Shown: piece after piece, positions 1 to 5,815 of the stretch | Layout of the letters: each line of letters starts with the position of its first letter | Numbering within the stretch: position 1 is the stretch's first letter | Source of the DNA: an uncultured Clostridia bacterium | GTDB lineage: Bacteria > Bacillota > Clostridia > Oscillospirales > Ruminococcaceae | NCBI GenBank assembly: GCA_945931735.1 | Contig: CAMEPN010000137.1 | Location: forward strand, 1-5,815 | Reading direction: 5' to 3' | Length of the DNA stretch: 5,815 nt | Program-made: the position numbers and the translations under genes | The notes under the pieces: model-generated | Told to the model about the DNA's origin: nothing | Databases searched by the model: none | What the model saw: only the letters and a program-made list of their open reading frames with translations

Positions 1-270
1 AACACCAACTGGGTGGTATTCGAGCCGAACGATCAGGTGCTGTGGCTCAGAGTAAGACGCACTATCGAGGTATTCCTGTCCGGTATGTGGAGAAACGGCG
101 CGTTCGCCGGCGGCACAGAGGACGAGGCGTTCTTTGTTGACATCGGCCCGTCCACAATGTCCAAGGACGATATCGACAACGGCAGACTCGTATGCGTTAT
201 CGGCGTCGCTCCCGTTAAACCCGCTGAGTTCGTGATCTTCAGACTGACTCAGAAAACCGCTGAACAGTAA
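1..270 (+). CDS. Contractile tail sheath protein, C-terminal part (5' end outside window)
   Basis: Reading frame 1 is open from the first base and gives the last 89 residues of a tail sheath protein, ending in TAA. The sheath subunit polymerises around the inner tube and contracts to drive it through a target envelope. The segment matches the conserved C-terminal domain of phage/eCIS sheath proteins. WVVFEPND comes near the start, then LWLRVRR, a Trp-Arg-Asn-Gly segment (MWRNGAFAGG), AFFVDIG, and the closing block GVAPVKPAEFVIFRLTQ, which is highly typical of sheaths. In known systems this domain forms the sheath core and carries the C-terminal strand that links neighbouring subunits. All five Ile codons are ATC, which fits high expression. 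The tube gene follows after 26 nt. The family call is firm. Whether the particle is an eCIS, a tailocin or a prophage cannot be fixed from this fragment alone. Confidence 0.93.
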   Translation, partial: NTNWVVFEPNDQVLWLRVRRTIEVFLSGMWRNGAFAGGTEDEAFFVDIGPSTMSKDDIDNGRLVCVIGVAPVKPAEFVIFRLTQKTAEQ

Positions 271-296
271 TCTTATAGGAAAGGAACGTTACCGAA

Positions 297-734
297 ATGG
301 CACTTGAACAGTATCCGTACAAGAATTATCGGTTTAAGGTCGAAATAGACGGCGTCATGGTCGCGGGCTTCAACGAGGTCACGGGCTTCGACGCAACAAT
401 TGATGTTATCGAATACAGAGAGGGCGACGCGGCAGTCAACACTCCCCGCAAGCAGCCCGGCCTTGTTAAATACGGCAACATCACCTTCAAGCGCGGCGTT
501 ATCGACGAGAACGAGTTCTTCCCGTGGGTAGAAGAGGCTTTCACCGGAAACCTCACCCGCAAAACCATCGTCATCAACCTTTACGACGATTCGGACGCTA
601 TCGTGGCTTCGTGGCAGCTTATCAACGCATGGCCCGCAAAGTATACCGGTCCCGATCTCAACGGTATGGGCGCAGAAGTAGCTATTGAATCCATTGAATT
701 TGCTCACGAGGGTCTGAGCAGACTTGCAGTTTAA
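297..734 (+). CDS. Inner tail tube protein, gp19 / Afp1-Afp5-like
   Basis: This is a complete 145-residue protein of the T4 gp19-like tail tube family, the subunit whose stacked hexameric rings form the inner tube. Its length is close to eCIS tube proteins (about 150 residues). Diagnostic features are the N-terminal PYKNYRFKVEIDG, then GFNEVTGFDA, the IEYREGD segment, RKQPGLVKYGNITFKRGV, and a C-terminal strand-rich half with WQLINAWPAKYTG and AIESIEFAHEGL. The block from EYREG to LKRG-like NITFKRG is typical of eCIS tubes. The ATG is preceded by AGGAAAGG (278-285 area) about 11 nt upstream, and the gene lies 26 nt after the sheath stop, so both are probably co-transcribed. Ile codons are 7 ATC, 3 ATT and 1 ATA, like the sheath. 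The family call is firm. Assignment to the eCIS branch rather than a phage rests on the similarity pattern and the sheath-tube order. Confidence 0.93.
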   Translation: MALEQYPYKNYRFKVEIDGVMVAGFNEVTGFDATIDVIEYREGDAAVNTPRKQPGLVKYGNITFKRGVIDENEFFPWVEEAFTGNLTRKTIVINLYDDSDAIVASWQLINAWPAKYTGPDLNGMGAEVAIESIEFAHEGLSRLAV

Positions 735-755
735 TCAATAATTTAATTTTCCATG

Positions 756-802
756 CTGCATTACCTGAACGAAACGCTCAGAACGTTCCTTGGGTAATGC
801 AG
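756..802 (+). promoter_or_regulatory. Interrupted inverted repeat between tube and giant gene (possible attenuator or mRNA-processing hairpin)
   Basis: CTGCATTACC (756-765) is a perfect inverted complement of GGTAATGCAG (793-802). Inside it GAACG (767-771) pairs with CGTTC (784-788), leaving a 12-nt loop and a small asymmetric bulge (766 against 789-792). The structure sits 21 nt after the tube stop codon, in the only sizeable gap before the giant gene. It has no convincing U-tract directly downstream (only TTT, then GGCG), so it is not a classic intrinsic terminator. A role in partial attenuation or in protecting the 3' end of the tube message, separating abundant tube/sheath from the next protein, is inference. 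Confidence 0.5.
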
Positions 803-827
803 TTTGGCGATTATGCGGTAATTTTTC

Positions 828-840
828 GGAGGACGGAGGG
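828..840 (+). promoter_or_regulatory. Double Shine-Dalgarno sequence fixing the start of the giant gene
   Basis: Two purine-rich boxes, GGAGG at 828-832 and GGAGGG at 835-840, precede the ATG at 846. The nearer box is 5 nt from the ATG and the farther one 13 nt. This supports 846 as the true start. The hairpin ending at 802 leaves both boxes unpaired. Confidence 0.75.
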
Positions 841-845
841 ATAAA

Positions 846-3800
846 ATGACCATAATAAAGCCGTTTAAGGCAGGCAAGGGTCTTGCGCCGACCGTGCGCA
901 ATATATCCACTCTCGGAAACGATATCCCCGATACCTCCTCCCTCTTCCGCGACGAAGAGCTGACCTTCAAGCAGGACAACGCAATGACGGGAGATGTCCT
1001 GCTCACGCTTCTGGAGGCGCTGAGGCAGTTCCGCGTGCAGAGCGGCGGCAATATCTCGGTGTCGAACAACACCACCGTCATCAGAAACAACATTTGCAGC
1101 ATAGTCAACAACTACCGCAGCGCAGCCGGCGGAAGCGGCTCCGTAAGCCTTAATCTGCTGCTGCAAAACATAAGCGACGCATTCTCCTCCGAAGCCCCCT
1201 CGCAGCAGAGCACGGAGCTTCTCATAAACCGCCTTTCCGAGCAGCTCGGCGCGCTCGGGATAACCCCGACAAAGCGTAACGCCTCCGTATCGGAGATACG
1301 AAACGGAAACACCTATCACGCAGGCACGGGGCGCACGGCGGAAATGATACTAAAAAAAAACGCTGATTTAAGCGGAGAAGCCGCCTTTTACGGGGATATC
1401 ATCGGTAATCTCCGCCCGCAGACGGCAAACGAAAACCCGCGCGAAAGCTCCCCGTCAAACGGGGTCAGCCCCCGTCGGGACGGCTCCCGCGGCGGCATTT
1501 CCGAAAACCGTCCGCTCCGCGAAAAGAGCCGCGAAAGCGCTCCCGAGCCGAAAGAGCATATCTCCTCCGCAGCCCCGAAAGCGCCCGAAAACAGGCTCGC
1601 CGATATTTTCCCGACGATCTCCGGTTTTTTCGCGGATATTTCGCGTTACGAAAAGCATACCATTCATACCGAACAAAATAACACCGAATTTCGGGACAAT
1701 TCCCGTATTGCCGAAAGACCGAGCCTTCCGACCGGCTCGGCAGATACGGCAGGAAAAACAGAGCGCGGCATTTCGGGGGCATTTTCGCCCGACAATATGC
1801 CGTCTGTTCCTTCCTATCCGGTAAATCCCCCCTCCCCGCCCGCACCCGCTGCCGGCGGCGATAACATATACAACGCCGCGTATTTCCTCTCATCGAATTT
1901 CTATTCCGACCTTGCGGATACGTTTGTCGGCGCATTTACGCATATCGGCGGGCAGACGATAAACGCTCCCGAAAAATCGGTTTTCGAGGAATATACCTCG
2001 GCGCAGAGCGTGACAGGAGCGGCGGCGTTTTTCGGGAATTTTGTTTCAAACCACTCAGTTAATTCATTCATCGCAGGCAGCCCCCGCGAATCGGACCGCG
2101 CCTTTGTCGGCGGGGATCATGCGGCGGCTTCCGAGCTTATCCTGCTCAACAGCTACATCAATACGGAATATGAGCGCTTTCTCCGCGGGGACAAAATCAC
2201 GCGCGAAGAAGCGGTTTATCATATATTTCAAGAAAAAGGGCATTCTCCCGCCGAAGCGGGAAAAAATGCACCGCAAAACAGCGCGGCGCAGCTCACCGAC
2301 AAATCGGAGAGCGGAATCGCCGCATACATACGCCCCGAAGCCGCCGCGAAAAGCTACGGCTTTGACGTGGGTATAAGCAAGCTCCCCGAAGCCTCGGCGG
2401 AATTTCACGCGGGCTTTGTAGGCGGGAATGTACTGCCGCATACGGAGCAAGTCCGCGAGGAGCTTTTCTATCTTCGGGACGGCGCGCCAGATGTTCTTTC
2501 GGGTGGAATTTCGCCCTCGGAAAGCCCCGCGCTCTCCGAAACGGCACATGGCGCAGCGGAAAACACTGCGGCGACTGCGCCGCAGTACTCCGAAGCAGCA
2601 CACGGCGCGCCTGCGGAAGAACACCGCGGCATCTCGAAAATTTACAGGACAGACCTCTCGGAAAATACCGCCGTGACCGTTACGCCGAGCTATTCGCAGT
2701 ATTCCGAGGTCATGGAGAGTGTGCTCGGGGATATTTTCCGAACGGTTCGGAACAGCGCGGTGAACAACGATTTCACCACAGATAATTCTTCGCAGAATTA
2801 TTCCGTCGGGGGGAATATCAGCAGCTTCTCCGACAAATTCACCGAACTGAATTTCTACCGCGTCGGCGACCGCGAACAATTCCTTTTCGGCGGGAACAAC
2901 ACGTCGACCGAGCTGTATACTCAATCGCAGTCGGCAAGCCCCGCGCCGCAGAAGCTCCAAACGGATATTTTTCTCGGGACGGAGCTTACTTTCTCCCATG
3001 CGGATACGCTTTACAGCAGCCTTTATTCCTCGATGGAGAACAAGACCGAGCGTCCCGCAGAAATCGCCCCGAGCCAATTCACGCAGCTTTTCCGCACGAC
3101 AAACAGCTACGTTTCGGAAATATCGACCCATGAACAGCCGCAGGGCGCTCCCGCGGATACATTGCGCGTCGGCGCGGCGGTCGGCACAGTTTTCGTTTCG
3201 GGCGGAACGGTCAAGCTTGCCGCGCCGAGTTATTCGGAGTATTCCGAGGTAATGACAAGGGTGTTCGGAGATATTTTCCGAACGGTTAAAAACAGCGCGG
3301 TGAACAACGATTTCACCGAAGAAATTTCCTCGCGGAATTATTCCGTCGGGTGGAATATCAGCAGCTTCTCCGACAAATTCACCGAACTGAATTTCTACCG
3401 CGGCGGCGACCGTCCGCAGTTCATTTTCGGCGGGAACAACACGTCGACCGAGCTGTATACTCGGGTGCAGTCGGCAAGCCCCGCGCCGCAGAAGCTCCAA
3501 ACGGATATTTTTCTCGGGACGGAGCTTACTTTCTCCCATGCGGATACGCTTTACAGCAGCCTTTATTCCTCGACGGAGAACAAAACCGAGCGTCCCGCAG
3601 AAATCGCCCCGAGCCAATTTACGCAGCTTTTCCGCACGACAAACAGCTACATTTCGGAAATATCGACCCATGAACAGCCGCAGGGCGCTCCCGCGGATAA
3701 GCAAGGCGGCGCGGCGGTCGGCGCAGTTCATGTTTCGGGCGAAACGGTCAAGCTTGCCGCACCGAGTTATTCGGAATATTCCGAGGTAATGACAAGGGTG

Positions 3801-5660
3801 TTCGGGGATATTTTCCGAACGGTTAAAAACAGCGCCGTAAACAGCGATCTCACCGCGGAATTATCCTCGCAAAATTATTCCGTCGGGGGCAATGTCAACC
3901 GCTTCTCCGACAAATTCACCGAACTGAATTATTACGGCAGCAGCGCGCAGTATGTTTTCGGCGGCAACAATACCACTACCGAGCAGTATTCGCAAAATCA
4001 GCCGACGACCGCCGCGTTGCAGAAGCTCCGAACGGATATCTTCAAGGAAACAAAGCCTGCTCCCGCCCGCGCGGAAACGCTGTACAAGGGCTTATCTGCC
4101 GCCGCGGGAAATTCTTCGGAAAAGACCTACGAAAAGCTTTTTGAGGCTCTGATATACAATGAGGACATCACCTCGTATGAATATCCCCGAAACGCCGTAA
4201 ACAGGCAAGGCGGCAGCGCCCCCAATGTTTCGGGAGAGCGCTATACAGAGCCGTCCGCCGTTTATCGCACGGCAGAAAAAATCACATCTCCCGACGTTTC
4301 GGAGGTTTCGGCGGCAAAGGCAGCTTCTGCGGTCAATTCTTTCGTCAGCATATTCAACCGAGCGTCCGAATTTGTTGAAAACGTGCTCGGGCGGTCGGTC
4401 GGTATTACGGCGGCAGGCTCATTCGGCGCGGAAAGCACCTCGGCAGTCGAGCTTATCCTTTCCGATAATTTCACCGAAATATCCCGCAGGGAGATCGGGC
4501 AGACCTTTGAGCGGCTGATACACCATATTGCCCCGAACACCGCCGAAGCATTGCGCGCGCCCGTCGAAACCGCCCCCGCGGAGAACCTGTCCCGCGAAAA
4601 AGAGCGCGGATATTCCCTGCCCGAACAGGAGCTGCTTCACCTCGACAGCACGGCGGCTCCCGCGCAGATATCCCGCGCAGCGGCAGGCAGCGCACAAAAC
4701 GGCTCGAATATCCCCGAAGAGATACGCCGCAGCGCCGCAGCAGTGCTGCAATATTCGCGGATAATCCAAAAAATTTCGGGCGCGCCCTCGCTCCGCGCGC
4801 TGATACAGCGCAGCTATGCGCAAGGCGGCAGCCTGACGATAAGCTCCCCGTCGGTTTTCGGGGACAATATACGGCAAACGCTCCAAAGCTTTATCACGCA
4901 CGGCGGCATGAGCTTTTCGCTCTCCTCCGCCCCGTCGGAGTATTATCGGGCGATATTCCCGAAAAGCTCCGCAGGCGCTGCGCCGAACGAACGGTTCACC
5001 CGCGAGATAGAGCATTATATCGGCGGGAACATTATCCTCCCCTACGGAGAGCCGCTCGGTCGGTACAATGCGAAGCCGTCCGCCGCGGCGGAGCGAATGA
5101 GCATTTTCGGAATGAACACGCTTGTTTTCGAAGATACCGCGCAGTCCGCGGGAGCGCTCTCGCAGCCGCATAACGCCGCCATGGGAGAAAAGCTTGTCCT
5201 TAAGGAAAATTTCACCGAATATTTCTCCGACAGCAGGATATCTGCCGAAAGAAGCGCCGCCGCCCGGTATATCGAAACCGAGCGAAACGGCGAGCCGCTG
5301 ACCTTCGCGCTAAGCGGAGAACCGGTCAGCGCCGCCCCGAACAGCGCCGAAGCCGCTCGGGAGCAGCCCTCCGCCCACGGCGAAACAGCAGCGGAGCAGC
5401 CCGAAGCTGCGCTCCCACCCGCTGAGGAGATATACAGGCAGCTTAACATCGACGGCGATATCACAAAGCTGCTGAGCAGCGAGGAAGCGCTCAACAGCTA
5501 CATCAGAAATCAGATAAACAGCTATTTTTCGGAGCAGAACCCCGAACGCGGGGATAAAATGATACTTAACAGCTATCGCAGCGTTGAGATAATATGCGAG
5601 CGGGTGCTGTCAAAACTGGAAAGCCGCCTGAAAACCGAAAGGCGGCTCAGCGGCAGATAG
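846..5660 (+). CDS. Giant repeat-containing protein of the contractile tail cluster, function unknown
   Basis: I do not recognise this 1604-residue protein. The ATG has a strong Shine-Dalgarno sequence, and the frame is open to TAG at 5658-5660. Residues 1-190 look partly helical (GDVLLTLLEALRQFRV, SVSLNLLLQNISDAFS, STELLINRLSEQLGALG). Residues 195-610 are mostly low-complexity, with charged Ser/Arg/Glu-rich stretches and a Pro-rich linker near 325-335. Residues 614 to about 1135 are three tandem repeats of about 180 residues with the core SEYSEVM, GDIFRTV, NSAVN, NYSVGGN, DKFTELN and FGGNNT. Residues 1135-1520 are again low-complexity. The last 90 residues look helical (LNSYIRNQINSYFSEQ, VEIICERVLSKLESRL). 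I see no signal peptide, membrane segment or catalytic motif, and by eye only one Trp and two Cys. Its place after the tube gene suggests a tape-measure or length-control role, but the disordered middle also fits a lumen cargo or surface accessory protein. ATA is the commonest Ile codon at the 5' end, unlike sheath and tube, hinting at lower expression. The CDS call is firm; the function is open. Confidence 0.9.
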   Translation: MTIIKPFKAGKGLAPTVRNISTLGNDIPDTSSLFRDEELTFKQDNAMTGDVLLTLLEALRQFRVQSGGNISVSNNTTVIRNNICSIVNNYRSAAGGSGSVSLNLLLQNISDAFSSEAPSQQSTELLINRLSEQLGALGITPTKRNASVSEIRNGNTYHAGTGRTAEMILKKNADLSGEAAFYGDIIGNLRPQTANENPRESSPSNGVSPRRDGSRGGISENRPLREKSRESAPEPKEHISSAAPKAPENRLADIFPTISGFFADISRYEKHTIHTEQNNTEFRDNSRIAERPSLPTGSADTAGKTERGISGAFSPDNMPSVPSYPVNPPSPPAPAAGGDNIYNAAYFLSSNFYSDLADTFVGAFTHIGGQTINAPEKSVFEEYTSAQSVTGAAAFFGNFVSNHSVNSFIAGSPRESDRAFVGGDHAAASELILLNSYINTEYERFLRGDKITREEAVYHIFQEKGHSPAEAGKNAPQNSAAQLTDKSESGIAAYIRPEAAAKSYGFDVGISKLPEASAEFHAGFVGGNVLPHTEQVREELFYLRDGAPDVLSGGISPSESPALSETAHGAAENTAATAPQYSEAAHGAPAEEHRGISKIYRTDLSENTAVTVTPSYSQYSEVMESVLGDIFRTVRNSAVNNDFTTDNSSQNYSVGGNISSFSDKFTELNFYRVGDREQFLFGGNNTSTELYTQSQSASPAPQKLQTDIFLGTELTFSHADTLYSSLYSSMENKTERPAEIAPSQFTQLFRTTNSYVSEISTHEQPQGAPADTLRVGAAVGTVFVSGGTVKLAAPSYSEYSEVMTRVFGDIFRTVKNSAVNNDFTEEISSRNYSVGWNISSFSDKFTELNFYRGGDRPQFIFGGNNTSTELYTRVQSASPAPQKLQTDIFLGTELTFSHADTLYSSLYSSTENKTERPAEIAPSQFTQLFRTTNSYISEISTHEQPQGAPADKQGGAAVGAVHVSGETVKLAAPSYSEYSEVMTRVFGDIFRTVKNSAVNSDLTAELSSQNYSVGGNVNRFSDKFTELNYYGSSAQYVFGGNNTTTEQYSQNQPTTAALQKLRTDIFKETKPAPARAETLYKGLSAAAGNSSEKTYEKLFEALIYNEDITSYEYPRNAVNRQGGSAPNVSGERYTEPSAVYRTAEKITSPDVSEVSAAKAASAVNSFVSIFNRASEFVENVLGRSVGITAAGSFGAESTSAVELILSDNFTEISRREIGQTFERLIHHIAPNTAEALRAPVETAPAENLSREKERGYSLPEQELLHLDSTAAPAQISRAAAGSAQNGSNIPEEIRRSAAAVLQYSRIIQKISGAPSLRALIQRSYAQGGSLTISSPSVFGDNIRQTLQSFITHGGMSFSLSSAPSEYYRAIFPKSSAGAAPNERFTREIEHYIGGNIILPYGEPLGRYNAKPSAAAERMSIFGMNTLVFEDTAQSAGALSQPHNAAMGEKLVLKENFTEYFSDSRISAERSAAARYIETERNGEPLTFALSGEPVSAAPNSAEAAREQPSAHGETAAEQPEAALPPAEEIYRQLNIDGDITKLLSSEEALNSYIRNQINSYFSEQNPERGDKMILNSYRSVEIICERVLSKLESRLKTERRLSGR
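1352..1415 (+). other. Poly-A slippery site with downstream hairpin potential inside the giant gene
   Basis: Nine A's (1352-1360) followed by C read in frame as CTA AAA AAA AAC, which contains the heptamer A AAA AAC (1355-1361) in the zero frame. A shift by -1, or an extra A in the transcript, reaches TGA at 1364-1366 after one codon. Loss of one A reaches TAA at 1369-1371. Either way the product stops at about 173-175 residues. Ten nt after the heptamer, GCGGAGA (1372-1378) can pair with TCTCCGC (1409-1415). Alternatively GCGG (1372-1375) can pair with CCGC (1381-1384). Such elements make short forms in some bacterial genes such as dnaX. Activity here is unproven. Confidence 0.35.
2685..3224 (+). 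repeat. Long tandem repeat, unit 1 (540 bp, residues 614-793)
   Basis: First of three in-frame tandem units, starting at the codons for PSYSQYSEVM. From 2927 to 3159 it matches unit 2 (3467-3699) with only four mismatches in 233 bases (at 3034, 3044, 3080 and 3111), including a 107-base identical run (2927-3033). Two of the four mismatches change a residue (Met/Thr and Val/Ile). Its 5' part differs more from the other units, for example MESVLGDIF and TVRNS where units 2 and 3 have MTRVFGDIF and TVKNS. Confidence 0.95.
3225..3761 (+). repeat. Long tandem repeat, unit 2 (537 bp, residues 794-972), mosaic
   Basis: Second in-frame unit, offset exactly 540 bp from unit 1. Its 5' part (to about 3300) resembles unit 3 (SYSEYSEVMTRVFGDIF, TVKNS). 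From about 3345 on it is nearly identical to unit 1. It carries the only Trp I see in the protein (SVGWNISS against SVGGNISS in unit 1), caused by a G-to-T difference at 3351. Confidence 0.95.
3762..4250 (+). repeat. Long tandem repeat, unit 3 (degenerate, residues 973 to about 1135)
   Basis: Third unit, offset 537 bp from unit 2. It is close to unit 2 over the first 70 or so bases and then increasingly diverged. Recognisable counterparts are SDKFTELNYY, FGGNNTTTEQYSQ, QKLRTDIF, ETLYKGL, YEKLFEAL and the closing RQGGSAPNVSGE. It is shortened by small deletions. The end point is approximate, because similarity fades around 4240-4260. Confidence 0.85.
5622..5647 (+). other. Perfect 8-bp hairpin at the 3' end of the giant gene
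   Basis: AGCCGCCT (5622-5629) and AGGCGGCT (5640-5647) are exact inverted complements around a 10-nt loop, in the last codons of the gene. No U-tract follows, so it is not an intrinsic terminator. It may slow 3' decay or simply reflect GC-rich coding sequence. Confidence 0.35.
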
Positions 5661-5707
5661 CCCGGACAGATAGTCCGGACAGACAGCCCGGACAGACAGT
5701 CCGACAG
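5657..5707 (+). repeat. Four tandem copies of a 13-nt repeat across the stop codon
   Basis: The copies are ATAGCCCGGACAG (5657-5669), ATAGTCCGGACAG (5670-5682), ACAGCCCGGACAG (5683-5695) and ACAGTCCGACAG (5696-5707, one G short). C/T alternates at the fifth position, and T/C at the second position splits the first two copies from the last two, suggesting a 26-nt doubling of an older pair. The giant gene's TAG lies in the first copy. The rest of the repeat fills most of the 74-nt gap to the next gene. Confidence 0.92.
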
Positions 5708-5734
5708 TAAACTTGGAAAAGGCAGGTGGCAGAT

Positions 5735-5815
5735 ATGGAGAAGGCAGCATTCTATCTTGTTTCGGGCAATCCCTCGGTGCGCTCGGCGAACAAGGAGCTT
5801 TATATGAACGTGATG
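5735..5815 (+). CDS. Start of an unrecognised gene downstream of the giant gene (3' end outside window)
   Basis: An ATG at 5735 is preceded by AGGTGG (5724-5729) 5 nt upstream, a good Shine-Dalgarno match, and the frame stays open for 27 codons to the window edge. The visible N-terminus begins MEKAAFYLVSGNPSVRS and continues ANKELYMNVM. It has no signal peptide or known motif that I can name. Same strand, close spacing and position suggest it belongs to the same tail-apparatus operon. The fragment is too short to assign a family. Confidence 0.72.
   Translation, partial: MEKAAFYLVSGNPSVRSANKELYMNVM

Noticed and set aside
273..707. Minus-strand open frame opposite the tube gene
   Set aside because: The + strand encodes a clear gp19-like tube protein over the same bases, so the antisense frame is a shadow.
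724..748. Possible promoter (TTGCAG and a TAATTT-like box) after the tube gene
   Set aside because: The spacing between boxes is about 13 nt, too short for a normal sigma-70 type promoter. The AT-rich stretch alone is weak evidence.
735..1319. Minus-strand open frame of 194 codons over the intergenic gap and the start of the giant gene
   Set aside because: It lies antisense to a gene with a strong ribosome site, ends exactly at the tube stop region, and has no recognisable protein features.
1719..1740. Hairpins inside the coding region, such as CCGAGCC/GGCTCGG (1719-1740) and ACGGGG/CCCCGT (1459-1475)
   Set aside because: Short GC-rich inverted repeats are expected by chance in such sequence, and none is followed by a U-tract.
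2064..3731. A 555-codon open frame on the minus strand across the repeat region
   Set aside because: It is antisense to the giant gene, is dominated by Arg/Ala/Gly-type residues from GC-rich complementary codons, and owes its length to the duplicated units. No recognisable domain or good Shine-Dalgarno sequence was seen.
2998..3789. Repeated + strand open frames (2998-3252 and 3538-3789) in another frame
   Set aside because: They resemble each other only because they lie in the duplicated repeat units. They are Arg/Ser-rich out-of-frame readings of the giant gene.
2685..4250. CRISPR array or mobile element as an explanation for the repeats
   Set aside because: The units are about 540 bp, directly adjacent, in frame and coding, with no spacers, terminal inverted repeats or transposase.
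5661..5809. Read-through extension of the giant gene past its TAG (open to a TGA at about 5807-5809)
   Set aside because: The extension is a frame-shifted reading of the tandem repeats and the next gene, with no read-through signal visible.

Overview
The window holds the end and start of adjacent genes of a contractile phage-tail-like apparatus. It is most likely an extracellular contractile injection system (eCIS) or a related tail-like particle. All genes lie on the + strand in the same order and look like one operon. The first is the C-terminus of a tail sheath protein (1-270). A complete inner-tube protein of the gp19 / Afp1-Afp5 type follows (297-734). Next comes a very large 1604-residue protein that I do not recognise (846-5660), and then the first 27 codons of another unrecognised gene (5735-5815). 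Strong Shine-Dalgarno sequences, moderately high GC and the gp19 subtype suggest a Firmicute of the gut Clostridia kind (Oscillospirales/Ruminococcus-like). That host call is an inference and is not certain.

Region by region: sheath and tube are 26 nt apart and share codon use typical of high expression, with Ile almost always ATC. A 111-nt gap follows (735-845). It holds a 47-nt interrupted hairpin and a double Shine-Dalgarno sequence. The giant gene then takes up over 80% of the window. Its protein has helix-like ends, a long low-complexity middle rich in Ser, Ala, Glu, Asn and Pro, no obvious membrane segment, and three tandem repeats of about 180 residues (residues 614 to about 1135). A 9-A run at 1352-1360 forms a candidate slippery site, followed by possible hairpins. 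After the stop codon there are four tandem copies of a 13-nt repeat, then the start of the next gene.

Sheath and tube would form the contractile outer tube and the rigid inner tube. The giant protein sits just after the tube gene. It could be a length-determining (tape-measure-like) protein, a lumen-loaded cargo, or an accessory surface protein; the sequence alone does not decide between these. It is the novel element of the window. Its middle repeat is a mosaic (5' part like repeat 3, 3' part like repeat 1), as expected from unequal crossing-over, so the gene has recently changed length.
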